From Rhodocyclaceae bacterium (GTDB lineage Bacteria > Pseudomonadota > Gammaproteobacteria > Burkholderiales > Rhodocyclaceae), in assembly GCA_029982755.1 (NCBI GenBank), contig JARRBR010000002.1, forward strand, positions 1 through 64,000: a DNA stretch of 64,000 nucleotides, written 5' to 3'. The notes below the pieces were generated by a model. That model saw nothing but the letters and a program-made list of their open reading frames with translations, did not search any database and was not told where the DNA came from. This document shows, one piece after another, positions 34,865 through 44,219 of this stretch. Numbering within the stretch: position 1 is the stretch's first letter; every line of letters starts with the position of its first letter. The translations under genes and the position numbers were made by a program.

Positions 34865-35905
34865 ATGAACGAAATCAGACTGACCGAATTCTCCCACGGC
34901 GGTGGCTGCGGCTGCAAAATCGCCCCCGGCGTGCTCTCCGAGCTGCTCGCCACCATGCCCGCCGGGCTGGTGCCGCCCGAGCTGCTGGTCGGCACCGACA
35001 CCGCCGACGATGCCGCGGTGTACAAGCTCAACGAGCGCCAGGCCGTCGTCGCCACCACCGACTTCTTCACCCCGATCGTGGACAACCCGCGCGACTTCGG
35101 CCGCATCGCCGCCACCAACGCGCTGTCCGACGTCTATGCGATGGGCGGCACGCCGATCATGGCGCTGGCCATCGTCGGCATGCCGCTCGACAAGCTGCCG
35201 CCCGAGGTGATCGGCGAGATCCTCAAGGGCGGGGCCGAGGTCTGCCGCGAGGCCGGCATCCCGGTCGCGGGGGGGCACTCGATCGACGTGCTCGAGCCGA
35301 TCTATGGCCTGGTCGGCCTCGGCGTGGTCGACCCCGCCCGGGTGCGCACCAACGCCGGCGCGAAGGCGGGCGACGTGCTGATCCTGACCAAGCCGCTGGG
35401 CATCGGCATCCTGTCGGCGGGGCTCAAGAAGGGCCGGCTGTCGGCCGACGGCTACGCGCAGATGATCCGCTGGACCACCACGCTCAACCGTGTCGGCGCC
35501 AGGCTCGCCGGCATCGACGGCGTGCATGCGGTGACCGACGTCACCGGCTTCGGCCTCGCCGGCCACCTGCTGGAGATGTGCCGCGGCGCCGGGCTGACCG
35601 GCACCGTCCGCTTCGACGCGCTGCCGGTCATCGAGGAGGCGCGTGCGCTGGTGCAGGACGGCGTCGCCACCGGCGCGTCGGCGCGCAACTGGGCGAGCTA
35701 CGGCGCGGACGTCGAGCTGGCGGCGGATGCGCCGGAGTGGCAGCGCAAGCTGGTCACCGATCCGCAGACCTCCGGCGGCCTGCTGATCGCCTGCACAGCG
35801 GACACGGTCGATGCCGTGCAGGCCGCGATCCGCGAGCTGCAGGGCGAGGCCGGCACGCTGATCGGCGCGATGCAGCCCGGTCCGGCGCGCGTCGTCGTCG
35901 CCTGA
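34865..35905 (+). CDS. selD: Selenide, water dikinase (selenophosphate synthetase)
   Basis: The 346-aa product has the N-terminal catalytic GGGCGCK with C15 and C17 and the following lysine, and VGTDTADDAAVY, ATNALSDVYAMGG and VTGFGLAGHL of the PurM-like fold. The catalytic site is encoded by ordinary TGC codons, so it is the Cys, not the selenocysteine, form. It makes selenophosphate from selenide and ATP for SelU, and for selenocysteine synthesis if selA/selB exist elsewhere. No selA, selB or selC is seen in this window. Confidence 0.95.
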   Translation: MNEIRLTEFSHGGGCGCKIAPGVLSELLATMPAGLVPPELLVGTDTADDAAVYKLNERQAVVATTDFFTPIVDNPRDFGRIAATNALSDVYAMGGTPIMALAIVGMPLDKLPPEVIGEILKGGAEVCREAGIPVAGGHSIDVLEPIYGLVGLGVVDPARVRTNAGAKAGDVLILTKPLGIGILSAGLKKGRLSADGYAQMIRWTTTLNRVGARLAGIDGVHAVTDVTGFGLAGHLLEMCRGAGLTGTVRFDALPVIEEARALVQDGVATGASARNWASYGADVELAADAPEWQRKLVTDPQTSGGLLIACTADTVDAVQAAIRELQGEAGTLIGAMQPGPARVVVA

Positions 35906-35915
35906 GCCTCGAGAC

Positions 35916-36534
35916 TCACCTGCGCGCCGACTTCGCGCCTTCCGCGGCAAGCAGCGGCTTCAGCTTCGCCCACACGTTGTCTAGGATCAGGGCCTGGGCC
36001 TCAGCGGTCGGGTGGATGCCGTCGGGGAGGAACATCTCGGGGCGGTCGGCAAAGCCCTCCATCAGGAAGGGTACCAGCGGCAGTTCCTCGCGCTCGGCCA
36101 GGTCGCGATACACCGCGCTGAAGCGGCGGGTGTAGGCCGGACCGTAGTTCGGTGGCATCTGCATGCCGACCAGCAGTACGCGCGCACCGGCACCGGTCGC
36201 CTCGGCAATCATCGCCTTCAGGTTGTCGGCAAGCAGTTTCGGCGGCAGGCCGCGCAGGCCGTCGTTGGCGCCGAGCTCCAGGATCACCACCTGGGGCGCA
36301 TGCTCGGCGAGCGCATCGGGCAGGCGCGTCCTGCCACCCGACGAGGTCTCGCCGGATACACTGCCGTTGACGACTACATGGCGGAACCCTTCGGCCTGCA
36401 GACGCGTCTGCAACAGGGCGGGCCATTCCTGGCCCTTTTCGAGTCCGTAGCCGGCCGACAGGCTGTCGCCCCACACCAGGATGGTGTCGGCGCGGGCGAG
36501 GGCGGCGACGAAGAACATGAACACGAAGGGAACG

Positions 36535-36551
<17 letters not shown>
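35916..36551 (-). CDS. tesA: GDSL-family lysophospholipase/arylesterase (TesA type)
   Basis: The 211-aa product has a signal peptide (PLRFIVPFVFMFFVAALARA) and the SGNH hydrolase blocks: WGDSLSAGYG with S30, GxND as GANDGLRG, and the C-terminal DGIHP with the catalytic Asp and His. TesA is a periplasmic multifunctional thioesterase, esterase and lysophospholipase. As in Escherichia coli it is divergent from the ybbA-type ABC gene, but here the two start regions overlap by 17 bases. Confidence 0.92.
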
Positions 36552-37247
<696 letters not shown>

Positions 37248-37251
<4 letters not shown>

Positions 37252-38078
37252 CCGAAGATGTCGAGGATCCCGTCCAGCCCGGTGTGATCCAGGCAGCAGT
37301 GCGCGACGTCGCGCAGCACCGGCTTGGCATGGAAGGCGACGCCAAAACCGGCTGCGCGGAGCATTGGAATGTCGTTGGCGCCGTCGCCGGCCGCGATCAC
37401 CTGTTCCGGCTTGAGGCCCAGTTCGTCGCGCACGCGCTGCAGATGCGCAGCCTTGGCTTCGCCGTCGACGATGTCCCCCATCACCTTGCCGGTGAGCTTG
37501 CCGTCGAGGACTTCGAGTTCGTTGGCGTAGGCGTAGTCGAAGCCGAGACTGGCCTTCAGTCGTTCGGTGAAGAAGGTGAAGCCGCCCGACACCAGCATCG
37601 TGCGGATGCCCGCGCGCCGCAGGCCCTGCAGCAGGCGCTCGGCCCCCGGGTTGAGCTGCAGGCGATGGTCGAAGACCTCGGCGAGCGCGCTCTCCGGCAG
37701 CCCGGCCAGCAGACCCACGCGCCGCGTCAGCGACTCGCGGAAGTCGATCTCGCCCTGCATCGCCGCCTCGGTGATCGCCGCCACCTCGCGCTTGAGGCCC
37801 TGCATGTCGGCGATCTCGTCTATGCACTCGATGTTGATCAGCGTCGAGTCCATGTCGGTGACGAAGAGCCCGAAGTCGCTCAGCGTGCGGCCCTCGGGCA
37901 GCCAGACGTGGTCCAGCCCGCCCTCGGCGCAGGTGGCGACCAGGGCTTCGTGCGGCTTGGCGCCGACGAGGCGGAACGAGCGCGTGGTGATCTGCTCGAT
38001 CTCTCGCGTTTCGGTGAGCTTGGCGACGTTCTTCAGCGCGACGCTGTCGACGTCGGCGGCCAGCACGACCAGGTTCAT
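37248..38078 (-). CDS. serB: Phosphoserine phosphatase SerB
   Basis: The 276-aa product has the HAD motif FVTDMDSTLIN, with nucleophilic Asp and acid Asp, motif II VSGGFTFF, the conserved lysine region, and motif III AAGDGANDIPML. An N-terminal ACT-like region covers about 1-70. It dephosphorylates O-phosphoserine, the last step of serine synthesis. Its start overlaps the aroG stop by 4 bases (ATGA), so the two are translated from one message. Confidence 0.95.
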
Positions 38079-39154
38079 GCGCGCCGCTCCCGGTTCGGCA
38101 ACACCTCGCGCAGCACGGCGGCCGACTTGCGGATCATCTCTTCTGTGGTGTCCCAGCCCACGCAGGCGTCGGTCACCGAGCAGCCATACTTCAACTGCGA
38201 CAGGTCGGCCGGAATCGGCTGGTTGCCGGCCTCGATGTTGCTCTCGATCATCAGGCCGACCACCGACTGGTTGCCCTCGCGGATCTGGTGCATCACGTCC
38301 TTCATCACCAGCGGCTGGTACTCGGGCTTCTTCCACGAGTTGGCGTGCGAGCAATCGACGACGATGTTCCGGGGCAACTTGGCCTTGGCCAGCGCCTGCT
38401 CGGCGAGCGAGATCGACACCGTGTCGTAGTTCGGACGACCGCCGCCGCCGCGCAGCACAACGTGGCCATACCGGTTGCCGCGCGTGCGGGTGACCGCCGA
38501 CTGGCCCTGGCTGTTGATGCCGAGGAAGCTGTGCGGGCTGGCCGCCGAGATGATGGCGTTGATCGCCACGTCCATGTCGCCGTCGGTGGCGTTCTTGAAG
38601 CCGACCGGCGTGGACAGGCCCGAAGCCATCTCGCGGTGGGTCTGCGACTCCGAGGTGCGCGCGCCGATCGCGGTCCAGGAGATGAGGTCGCCGTAGTACT
38701 GCGGGGCGATCGGGTCGAGCGCCTCGGTGGCGGTGGGCAGGCCGATCTCGCACACGTCGAGCAGGAACTTGCGCGCGCGCTCCATGCCGACGTCGATGCG
38801 GAAGGAGTCGTCCATGAACGGATCGTTGATGAAGCCCTTCCAGCCGGTGGAGGTGCGCGGCTTCTCGAAATAGACCCGCATCACCAGCAGCAGGGTGTCG
38901 GAGACCTCGTCGGCCAGCTTCTTCAGCCGGCGCGCATAGTCCAGACCGGCCACCGGATCGTGGATCGAGCACGGTCCGACCACCACGAACACGCGCGGGT
39001 CCTTGCGGTCGAGGATGTCCATCACCGCCTTGCGGCCCGCGACCACCGAAGCCGCCGCGCGCTCGGTGAGCGGCACGCGCGCCTTGATCTCCTCGGGGGA
39101 GGGCATGTGGTCGAAGGCGAGGACGTTGAGGTTTTCGGTCTGGGTGAGCGGCAT
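38075..39154 (-). CDS. aroG: 3-deoxy-7-phosphoheptulonate synthase (class I)
   Basis: The 359-aa product has the type I DAHP synthase blocks: FVVVGPCSIHDP, MRVYFEKPRTSTGWKG, ISWTAIGARTSESQTHRE, HVVLRGGGGRPNYD, VDCSHANSWKKPEYQ. It condenses phosphoenolpyruvate and erythrose 4-phosphate at the entry of aromatic amino acid synthesis. The N-terminal feedback region is present, but which aromatic amino acid inhibits it cannot be read by eye. It is coupled to serB downstream. Confidence 0.96.
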   Translation of the reverse strand: MPLTQTENLNVLAFDHMPSPEEIKARVPLTERAAASVVAGRKAVMDILDRKDPRVFVVVGPCSIHDPVAGLDYARRLKKLADEVSDTLLLVMRVYFEKPRTSTGWKGFINDPFMDDSFRIDVGMERARKFLLDVCEIGLPTATEALDPIAPQYYGDLISWTAIGARTSESQTHREMASGLSTPVGFKNATDGDMDVAINAIISAASPHSFLGINSQGQSAVTRTRGNRYGHVVLRGGGGRPNYDTVSISLAEQALAKAKLPRNIVVDCSHANSWKKPEYQPLVMKDVMHQIREGNQSVVGLMIESNIEAGNQPIPADLSQLKYGCSVTDACVGWDTTEEMIRKSAAVLREVLPNRERRA

Positions 39155-39272
39155 TGCTGGGGGCTCCGGTTGCGGCCTGGAAAGCCTGCAATTGTAACGC
39201 CCGCGGTGGGTGCTGTCGTTGCGGATTTGGCCGCGGCCGCGCTGCCGCCCCGCATGCTGCGGGCGGCCCGTC

Positions 39273-39875
39273 TCATGCGCCCGTGTGCACGGCCCTGACC
39301 AGCTTGTCGGTGTCGAAACCCTTGGCGCGCAGGCGCTGCAGCAGCGCCTCGTAGTCCGCCGGGGCGACCCGCGGGCTTCGCGACAGCACCCACAGGTAGG
39401 TCCGCGTCGGCTCGCTGATCGCGACCAGTTCATAGGCCGGGTCGAGATCGACGATCCAGTAGTCGCCCCACACCGCCGGGATGAACGAGAGCCAGGCGGG
39501 CGCGAAGCGCACTTCCAGCCGGGGCGAGGTCGGGCCGCCGATCTGACGGGCTTCGCCCACGGCTTCGGAGATCCCCCCGTCTTCCTCGCGGCAGCGGTTG
39601 ACCACCCGCAGCCTGCCGTTGTCCTTGAGGCTGTACTCGGCACGCGTATCGCCGACGCATTGCCGCTGGAAGCGGTTCTCGTAACGGGCGATCTCGAACC
39701 ACTCCCCCATGTAGCGCGGCACGTCCAGCGCGGCGATGGTGGTCAGGGGTTCGGCGCCGGCGCCCGAGGATGCTGAGGAGGGCACGGGGAGGCCAAGGGC
39801 AATCAAGGCGAGCAGGCTTGCGAGCATGGGTCTGGGAGTGGGTCTGGGAGTGGGTCTGGGCATGGGTCTGGGCAC
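39273..39875 (-). CDS. Lipocalin family protein (Blc-like) with repeat-encoded N terminus
   Basis: The 200-aa product has the lipocalin start YMGEWFEIARYENRFQ (GxW motif), YWIVDLDPAYELVAIS and LWVLSRSPR. Bacterial lipocalin Blc is an outer-membrane lipoprotein in Escherichia coli; here there is no lipobox cysteine, and a signal sequence (LASLLALIALGLPVP) suggests export. Four 12-bp repeats encode PRP units before the signal. GTG 39875 has AGGAA at good spacing; ATG 39863 or 39827 are alternatives. It follows the CIA30 gene by 19 bases. Confidence 0.85.
   Translation of the reverse strand: MPRPMPRPTPRPTPRPMLASLLALIALGLPVPSSASSGAGAEPLTTIAALDVPRYMGEWFEIARYENRFQRQCVGDTRAEYSLKDNGRLRVVNRCREEDGGISEAVGEARQIGGPTSPRLEVRFAPAWLSFIPAVWGDYWIVDLDPAYELVAISEPTRTYLWVLSRSPRVAPADYEALLQRLRAKGFDTDKLVRAVHTGA
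39828..39875 (-). repeat. Four 12-bp tandem repeats at the lipocalin start
   Basis: Units gggtctgggagt, gggtctgggagt, gggtctgggcat and gggtctgggcac (plus strand) lie end to end at 39828-39875. On the coding strand each gives PRP plus Met, Thr or Val, so some units bring a possible start codon. Copy-number change would keep the frame. Confidence 0.85.
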
Positions 39876-39894
39876 GGGGGTTCCTGGCGTGTGG

Positions 39895-40398
39895 TCAGTC
39901 TGAAGTCTCGATCCCGATCGCCCGGATCGCGAGTGCGAATGGACCGTCCTGCCCGTCGGCGATCATCAGGCCGGCCTGGCGGACGCAGGCAGGGTCGAGC
40001 GGTGGCGCGCCGGCCACGACGCGGCCGCGCCAGCTCGGCAGGAAATCGGCGCAGGACAGTCGGCACGTCGTCCAGGCCCCGGCAGGCGGGGTGAATCGGC
40101 ACTGGTAATTGATCCCGTCGAAGCGGGCGTCGGTGCGCAGGTTGAACTTGTACGCCTTGCCGTCCCCGTACACCTCGAGCAGGTAGGCGATCACGTGTGC
40201 CCTGCCCAGTGTGTCGGGTGCGCGGCGCACGGATGCGAAGCCGCCGTTGTTCTCGAACGAGACCTGACCCGAAAAGACAGCATGGCCCGTCGGGTCGAAG
40301 GCGAGGCGACTGCGCGATCTGCCGCCCATCACGACATCGTCGACCGGTGTCCACCGCGCGATCTCCATCGGGTCGGAAAAGTCGGTGAGCGTGATCAT
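39895..40398 (-). CDS. CIA30 family protein
   Basis: The 167-aa product has the CIA30 (complex I intermediate-associated protein 30) pattern: WTPVDDVVMGGRSRSRL, FSGQVSFENNGGFASVR, YKFNLRTD, YQCRFTPPAGAW, and a C-terminal strand FALAIRAIGIE. In mitochondria CIA30 assists complex I assembly; bacterial members are galactose-binding-like domain proteins of unknown role. ATG 40398 gives the usual start MITLTDFSDP. It is likely cotranscribed with the lipocalin gene. Confidence 0.85.
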   Translation of the reverse strand: MITLTDFSDPMEIARWTPVDDVVMGGRSRSRLAFDPTGHAVFSGQVSFENNGGFASVRRAPDTLGRAHVIAYLLEVYGDGKAYKFNLRTDARFDGINYQCRFTPPAGAWTTCRLSCADFLPSWRGRVVAGAPPLDPACVRQAGLMIADGQDGPFALAIRAIGIETSD

Positions 40399-40547
40399 GG
40401 GCGCGTCGTCTGTCTGTCGGAGGCGGGCTGTGGCGGTTCGGTTGCCTTGCATCCAGTGTGCGTCGCCGCAGGCGCGGCGCCGCAGCGCTGGCGGAAGACC
40501 GCTCCGGGCGGGTGATGTGCGTGTGTTCGAACTGTGCCCTGTGATCG

Positions 40548-40697
40548 TCAGGCGGTCGCCGAGTTCTCGCGGCCTGACGGTGGCACCGGGCAGTGTTTGG
40601 TGAAGTCCGGGGCCAACTGCACGCTGCCGCCCATCATCCGCTCGTCAGTCTGCGCCAACGTGCCCGTGATGCGGACTTCGTCATGACGGCGGTTCAT
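40548..40697 (-). CDS. Possible small protein (49 aa) coupled to the ATP-grasp-like gene
   Basis: The frame starts MNRRHDEVRITGTLAQ and overlaps the stop of the upstream gene as ATGA, which argues for translation by coupling. The product is hydrophilic and has no known motif. Without homologues I cannot rule out chance; the frame is short. Confidence 0.4.
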   Translation of the reverse strand: MNRRHDEVRITGTLAQTDERMMGGSVQLAPDFTKHCPVPPSGRENSATA

Positions 40698-42034
40698 GCG
40701 GCAGCGCCGCTCCTTCCTGTGGCGAGATCGTTCGTGCCGGCCACGAACACCGGCGCAAAGCCCCCGCCGGGCGTGCGAAAGTTGGTCGTCTGTCCCCTGT
40801 ACAGCCGCGCCGCGACCAGGCGGATGGCGCCGGCGTACGCATAGGCACGGACATCGAGCTTCAGGTCGCTGCTCTGTCCGTCGAGCGCGACCCGTCGCTC
40901 CGAGGGGAGGGCGAGGCTCTGCGCCACGTAGCCGCCGGCGAGAATCTCCTTCCAGACACGCTTCGTGAGCTTGTCCCCGCGGTAGGTCGCGCGACTGCCG
41001 AAACCCGCAAAGGGTTTGAAGAACAGGCTGCGCCGGGCCGCCCACAAGGCGTCCGCACGCGCTGGCGTGACCTCGACCGTGCGGGGAATGCCGGCGAGCA
41101 GGCGAACGATGATGGGCTGCGGGACGCCGAGCTCCGCAAGCCGCGCGGCATCGCTCAGCACGCTGAGATTGCGCTTGTCCGCATACAGCGCATGGGCGCG
41201 CGGGTGCGGGGTGAGCACGATCGCACCCGTCTCGTAGGCGGCGCGCAGGGGCGCCAGTGCCGCGGTCTGGAGGTAGAAATCGGTCAGGCGGTTGTAGACC
41301 AGATCGATCGGCACGCCGCCATGCATCAGGCGGCCCGATTCGAATGACAGCTCGGCGGGGTCGCAGATCACGGCCTCGATGCCGGCGTTGCGGAACAGGT
41401 GGCGAAAGAGCAGGAACTCGGGGTACAGGTACTGAGCGGCGGGATGCTCGTCGACGATGGCGACACGGGCGGGCATGCCGCTGCGCCCCTGCAGCGACCA
41501 TTCGGCCAGGAAGTCGTCCACCCAGCGCTGGTCGAGCGTCTCGAGCTCGGCGGTAGGTCGCAGGAAGGGCCGGATCTGCTCGCAGCAGGCCCTCTGCGCA
41601 CGCGCCAGGACACCGTTGAGCACGGCGCCGCCGGCGTTGGTGTTGATCTCGATGAGCTGAGGCCCGGCTTCGCCCAGGTGGAAGTCGAACCCCATGAAGA
41701 CTGATCTCGGCCCGTGGTCGATACGGGCGATCGGTGGCGCGCGATCGAGCGCCGTGGCCTGATAGGCGGGCAGGGCGAGGACCGACTCGATCGCGGCGAG
41801 CATGTCTGCCATGGCCCGGAGCGTTTCGGGCGCGATGAACACGGCGGTTGCCGAGAACAGGTGCGGACGGCTGCGTCCGATCTCGGCGGCCAGCCCGAAC
41901 AGGCCGGGCTCCGCCTCGAGTTGCAGGCGCAGACGTTCCGGATCGAGGCTGCGGCAGTCGCAGGCGCGGTTGATCGCCTCCGCGACCCGGCGCGCGCCGA
42001 CCTGTCTGGTGAAACTGAAGTCGCCCGCGTCCAT
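40694..42034 (-). CDS. ATP-grasp-like protein of unknown substrate
   Basis: The 446-aa product contains FMGFDFHLGEAGPQLIEINT followed by NAGGA, resembling the metal-binding strand of ATP-grasp ligases (E-x-N), and SLFFKPFAGFGSRATYRG, resembling the nucleotide-binding lysine and glycine loop. VYNRLTDFYL and LDVRAYAYAG add further conserved-looking segments. I infer a ligase or kinase-like activity on an unknown substrate. The order of motifs (metal strand before lysine loop) suggests circular permutation as in glutathionylspermidine synthase-like proteins. It lies 8 bases after the metallo-beta-lactamase-fold gene and is probably cotranscribed. Confidence 0.6.
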   Translation of the reverse strand: MDAGDFSFTRQVGARRVAEAINRACDCRSLDPERLRLQLEAEPGLFGLAAEIGRSRPHLFSATAVFIAPETLRAMADMLAAIESVLALPAYQATALDRAPPIARIDHGPRSVFMGFDFHLGEAGPQLIEINTNAGGAVLNGVLARAQRACCEQIRPFLRPTAELETLDQRWVDDFLAEWSLQGRSGMPARVAIVDEHPAAQYLYPEFLLFRHLFRNAGIEAVICDPAELSFESGRLMHGGVPIDLVYNRLTDFYLQTAALAPLRAAYETGAIVLTPHPRAHALYADKRNLSVLSDAARLAELGVPQPIIVRLLAGIPRTVEVTPARADALWAARRSLFFKPFAGFGSRATYRGDKLTKRVWKEILAGGYVAQSLALPSERRVALDGQSSDLKLDVRAYAYAGAIRLVAARLYRGQTTNFRTPGGGFAPVFVAGTNDLATGRSGAAA

Positions 42035-42042
42035 GTTCGTCC

Positions 42043-42999
42043 CTATTGCGCGGCTTCGAGGCGCAGGTAGGCGCGGCTCACATTGCCTCGATGGAGCTCG
42101 CCGTAGTTGGCGAGGCGCGCGAACTGGGTCGCGTCGCCCAGCTGCGCGACCGCCTCGTCGACACCCACCATGTCGCCGGCGAGCGGCCTGACGCCATTGA
42201 CGATGAAGGCGAGGTAATCGCCGGTGTCGGCCCGTGCCCTGGCCAGATCGCTCACGGAGCCGTGACCCGGGACGATCCGTTGCGGACCGAGCGCCGCGAG
42301 CGCCTCGAAGGCGGCAAGCCAGGTCTCGGCGTTGCTCTGCGGCAGGATCCCGAGCAGGCGATCCACGTAGACGTGATCGCCGGCGAAGAGGATGCGCTCC
42401 TCCGGCAGCCAGACGACCACATCGCCCGGGAAGTGGGCATCGGCGAAGTAACGGATCTCGATCTGCCGGCCGCCGAGAGTCAGCCTCGTATGTGCGCCTT
42501 CGAGAAGGCGGTCGGCGGTGACCGCTTCGGTGCCATCGAGCCGCTCCTTGAGCACCGGGCGCAGGCTGTCGAGTTGCGCCCGGGCATTGCGTTGCTGCGT
42601 CGCGGCGGTGAGTGTGTGAGCGATTATCTGGACGCCGCGATCGCGGAAATGCCCATTGCCCAACCAGCGGTGATCCTGGGCGCCGGTGTTGATGACCCAG
42701 CGTACCGGCTTGCCGGTGAGCCGGGACGCCTCGGCTTCGAGCAGGCGGGCGCCTTGCTGCGATGCGCCGCTGTCGATCAGCACCGCGCCGTCGGTGGTGT
42801 CGATGACCCCGAAGTTCGCATTCAGACCGTGATTCTCGTAGCTCCGTGCGCCCGTGGGGCCGATCAGGGCGTGGACGCCGTGCGTGATCTCCTCGTGTGC
42901 GAGCTTGAAGTCCTGGTCGGCAAGCGCTGGCGAACCGAGGCAAAACACCAGCAGGAGGCTGACGAAGCGCCGTGTCAGCGCGTGAATGGGAAATGTCAT
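42043..42999 (-). CDS. Exported metallo-beta-lactamase-fold protein with incomplete metal motif
   Basis: The 318-aa product has a signal peptide (RRFVSLLLVFCLGSPALA) and a metallo-beta-lactamase fold: GVIDTTDGAVLIDSG, then WVINTGAQDHRWLGN where the HxHxDH motif should be, ADAHFPGDVVVWLP, FAGDHVYVD and PGHGS. The first two histidines of HxHxDH are Gly and Gln, while Asp-His and the later histidines remain. It resembles the SoxH-like or quinoprotein-relay hydrolases of methylotrophs and sulfur oxidisers. The altered site may bind one metal or none. It is divergent from the arsenic operon. Confidence 0.8.
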   Translation of the reverse strand: MTFPIHALTRRFVSLLLVFCLGSPALADQDFKLAHEEITHGVHALIGPTGARSYENHGLNANFGVIDTTDGAVLIDSGASQQGARLLEAEASRLTGKPVRWVINTGAQDHRWLGNGHFRDRGVQIIAHTLTAATQQRNARAQLDSLRPVLKERLDGTEAVTADRLLEGAHTRLTLGGRQIEIRYFADAHFPGDVVVWLPEERILFAGDHVYVDRLLGILPQSNAETWLAAFEALAALGPQRIVPGHGSVSDLARARADTGDYLAFIVNGVRPLAGDMVGVDEAVAQLGDATQFARLANYGELHRGNVSRAYLRLEAAQ

Positions 43000-43104
43000 C
43001 GGTTCGAAAGGTGGGTTCGGCAGTTTCGTGAGTGTAGTCGTGCGGGGCGTGGACGAGGGCGCCTGGATCGGCCTGGTGCAGCGGTGTCGTCACGTCATCT
43101 TCAT

Positions 43105-43165
43105 CTTTCCTTCACAATTTGGGTTCTATAATTCAAGCCTTCTAAAAATATTAACTTGTTGGAGC
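43105..43165 (+). promoter_or_regulatory. Promoter and possible ArsR operator of the arsenic operon
   Basis: A perfect TATAAT stands at 43127-43132 with only a poor -35. The region is markedly AT-rich in a GC-rich setting. Just after the -10, ttcaag and cttgtt flank an AT-rich centre (about 43133-43160), giving CAAG-N17-CTTG symmetry, a plausible site for the ArsR encoded in the operon. GGAG at 43161-43164 is the ribosome site of the first gene. Confidence 0.5.
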
Positions 43166-43170
43166 GTGAC

Positions 43171-44214
43171 ATGAGAGTTGGGATCAACGGCATGGGCCGC
43201 ATCGGGCGGCTGGCGCTGCGGGCGGCGATGGGCGCGGCCGAGCGGCAGGCGGACGATCCGCGCGCAGGCAACCGGCTGGAGGTCGTGCATCTCAATGAGC
43301 TTAAGGGCGGCGCGGCGGCGACCGCGCACCTGCTCGCCTTCGACAGCGTGCAGGGCAAGTGGCGCGCCGACATCCGCGCCGAGGGCGAGGACACGATCCG
43401 CATCGACGAGCGCAAGCTGTCGTTCTCGTCGCACGCCACCGCCGCCGAGATCCCCTGGGGCGAACTGGGTGTGGACGTGGTGCTGGAATGCACTGGCAAG
43501 TTCCTGACCCCCGAGACCCTCCAGGGCCACCTCGACCGCGGCGCCAAGCGGGTGATCGTCGCCGCGCCGGTCAAGACCGGCGGCGTGCTCAACATCGTGG
43601 TCGGCATCAACCACGAGCTCTACGACCCGGCGCGCGACCGCATCGTCACGGCGGCCTCGTGCACCACCAACTGCCTCGCGCCGGTGGTCAAGGTCGTGCA
43701 CGAGAGCCTGGGCATCCGCCACGGCCAGATCACCACCATCCACGACCCCACCAACACCAACCTGGTGGTCGACGCGCCGCACAAGGACCTGCGCCGCGCG
43801 CGCAGCTCGCTGATGAGCCTGGCGCCCACCACCACCGGCAGCGCGACCGCGATCGCGCTGATCTACCCCGAGCTCAAGGGCAAGCTGAACGGCCACGCGG
43901 TGCGCGCGCCGGTGTTGAACGCCTCGCTGACCGACTGCGTGTTCGAGTTGCAGCGCGCCACCACGGTGGAGGAAGTGAACGCGTTGTTCAAGGCGGCAGC
44001 GGAAGGCGAACTCGCCGGCATCCTCGGCTACGAGGAGCGCCCGCTGGTCAGCGTCGATTACGCCCGCGACACCCACAGTTCGATCGTCGATGCGCTGTCC
44101 ACCATGGTCACCGACGGCACGCTGCTGAAGGTGTACGCCTGGTACGACAACGAGATGGGCTATGCCTGCCGCATGGTCGACCTCGCCTGCCACATGGAAG
44201 CTGTGGGCATCTGA
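43171..44214 (+). CDS. gapdh: Glyceraldehyde-3-phosphate dehydrogenase of the ArsJ pathway
   Basis: The 347-aa product has the NAD-binding start [16 protein letters not shown], the catalytic SCTTNCLAP with the active-site cysteine near residue 170, and the C-terminal [15 protein letters not shown]. In arsenic clusters with arsJ, this enzyme uses arsenate instead of phosphate to make unstable 1-arseno-3-phosphoglycerate, which ArsJ exports. Position 5 bases before arsJ supports that role rather than a house-keeping glycolytic one. It opens the arsenic operon. Confidence 0.93.
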   Translation: MRVGINGMGRIGRLALRAAMGAAERQADDPRAGNRLEVVHLNELKGGAAATAHLLAFDSVQGKWRADIRAEGEDTIRIDERKLSFSSHATAAEIPWGELGVDVVLECTGKFLTPETLQGHLDRGAKRVIVAAPVKTGGVLNIVVGINHELYDPARDRIVTAASCTTNCLAPVVKVVHESLGIRHGQITTIHDPTNTNLVVDAPHKDLRRARSSLMSLAPTTTGSATAIALIYPELKGKLNGHAVRAPVLNASLTDCVFELQRATTVEEVNALFKAAAEGELAGILGYEERPLVSVDYARDTHSSIVDALSTMVTDGTLLKVYAWYDNEMGYACRMVDLACHMEAVGI

Positions 44215-44219
44215 AGACC

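Noticed and set aside
34865-34918. Selenocysteine codon in the SelD active site
   Set aside because: The catalytic positions are encoded by TGC; no in-frame TGA occurs there.
40694-43093. Single long gene spanning 40694-43093
   Set aside because: The upstream part is a shadow of the metallo-beta-lactamase-fold gene; the real start is ATG 42034.
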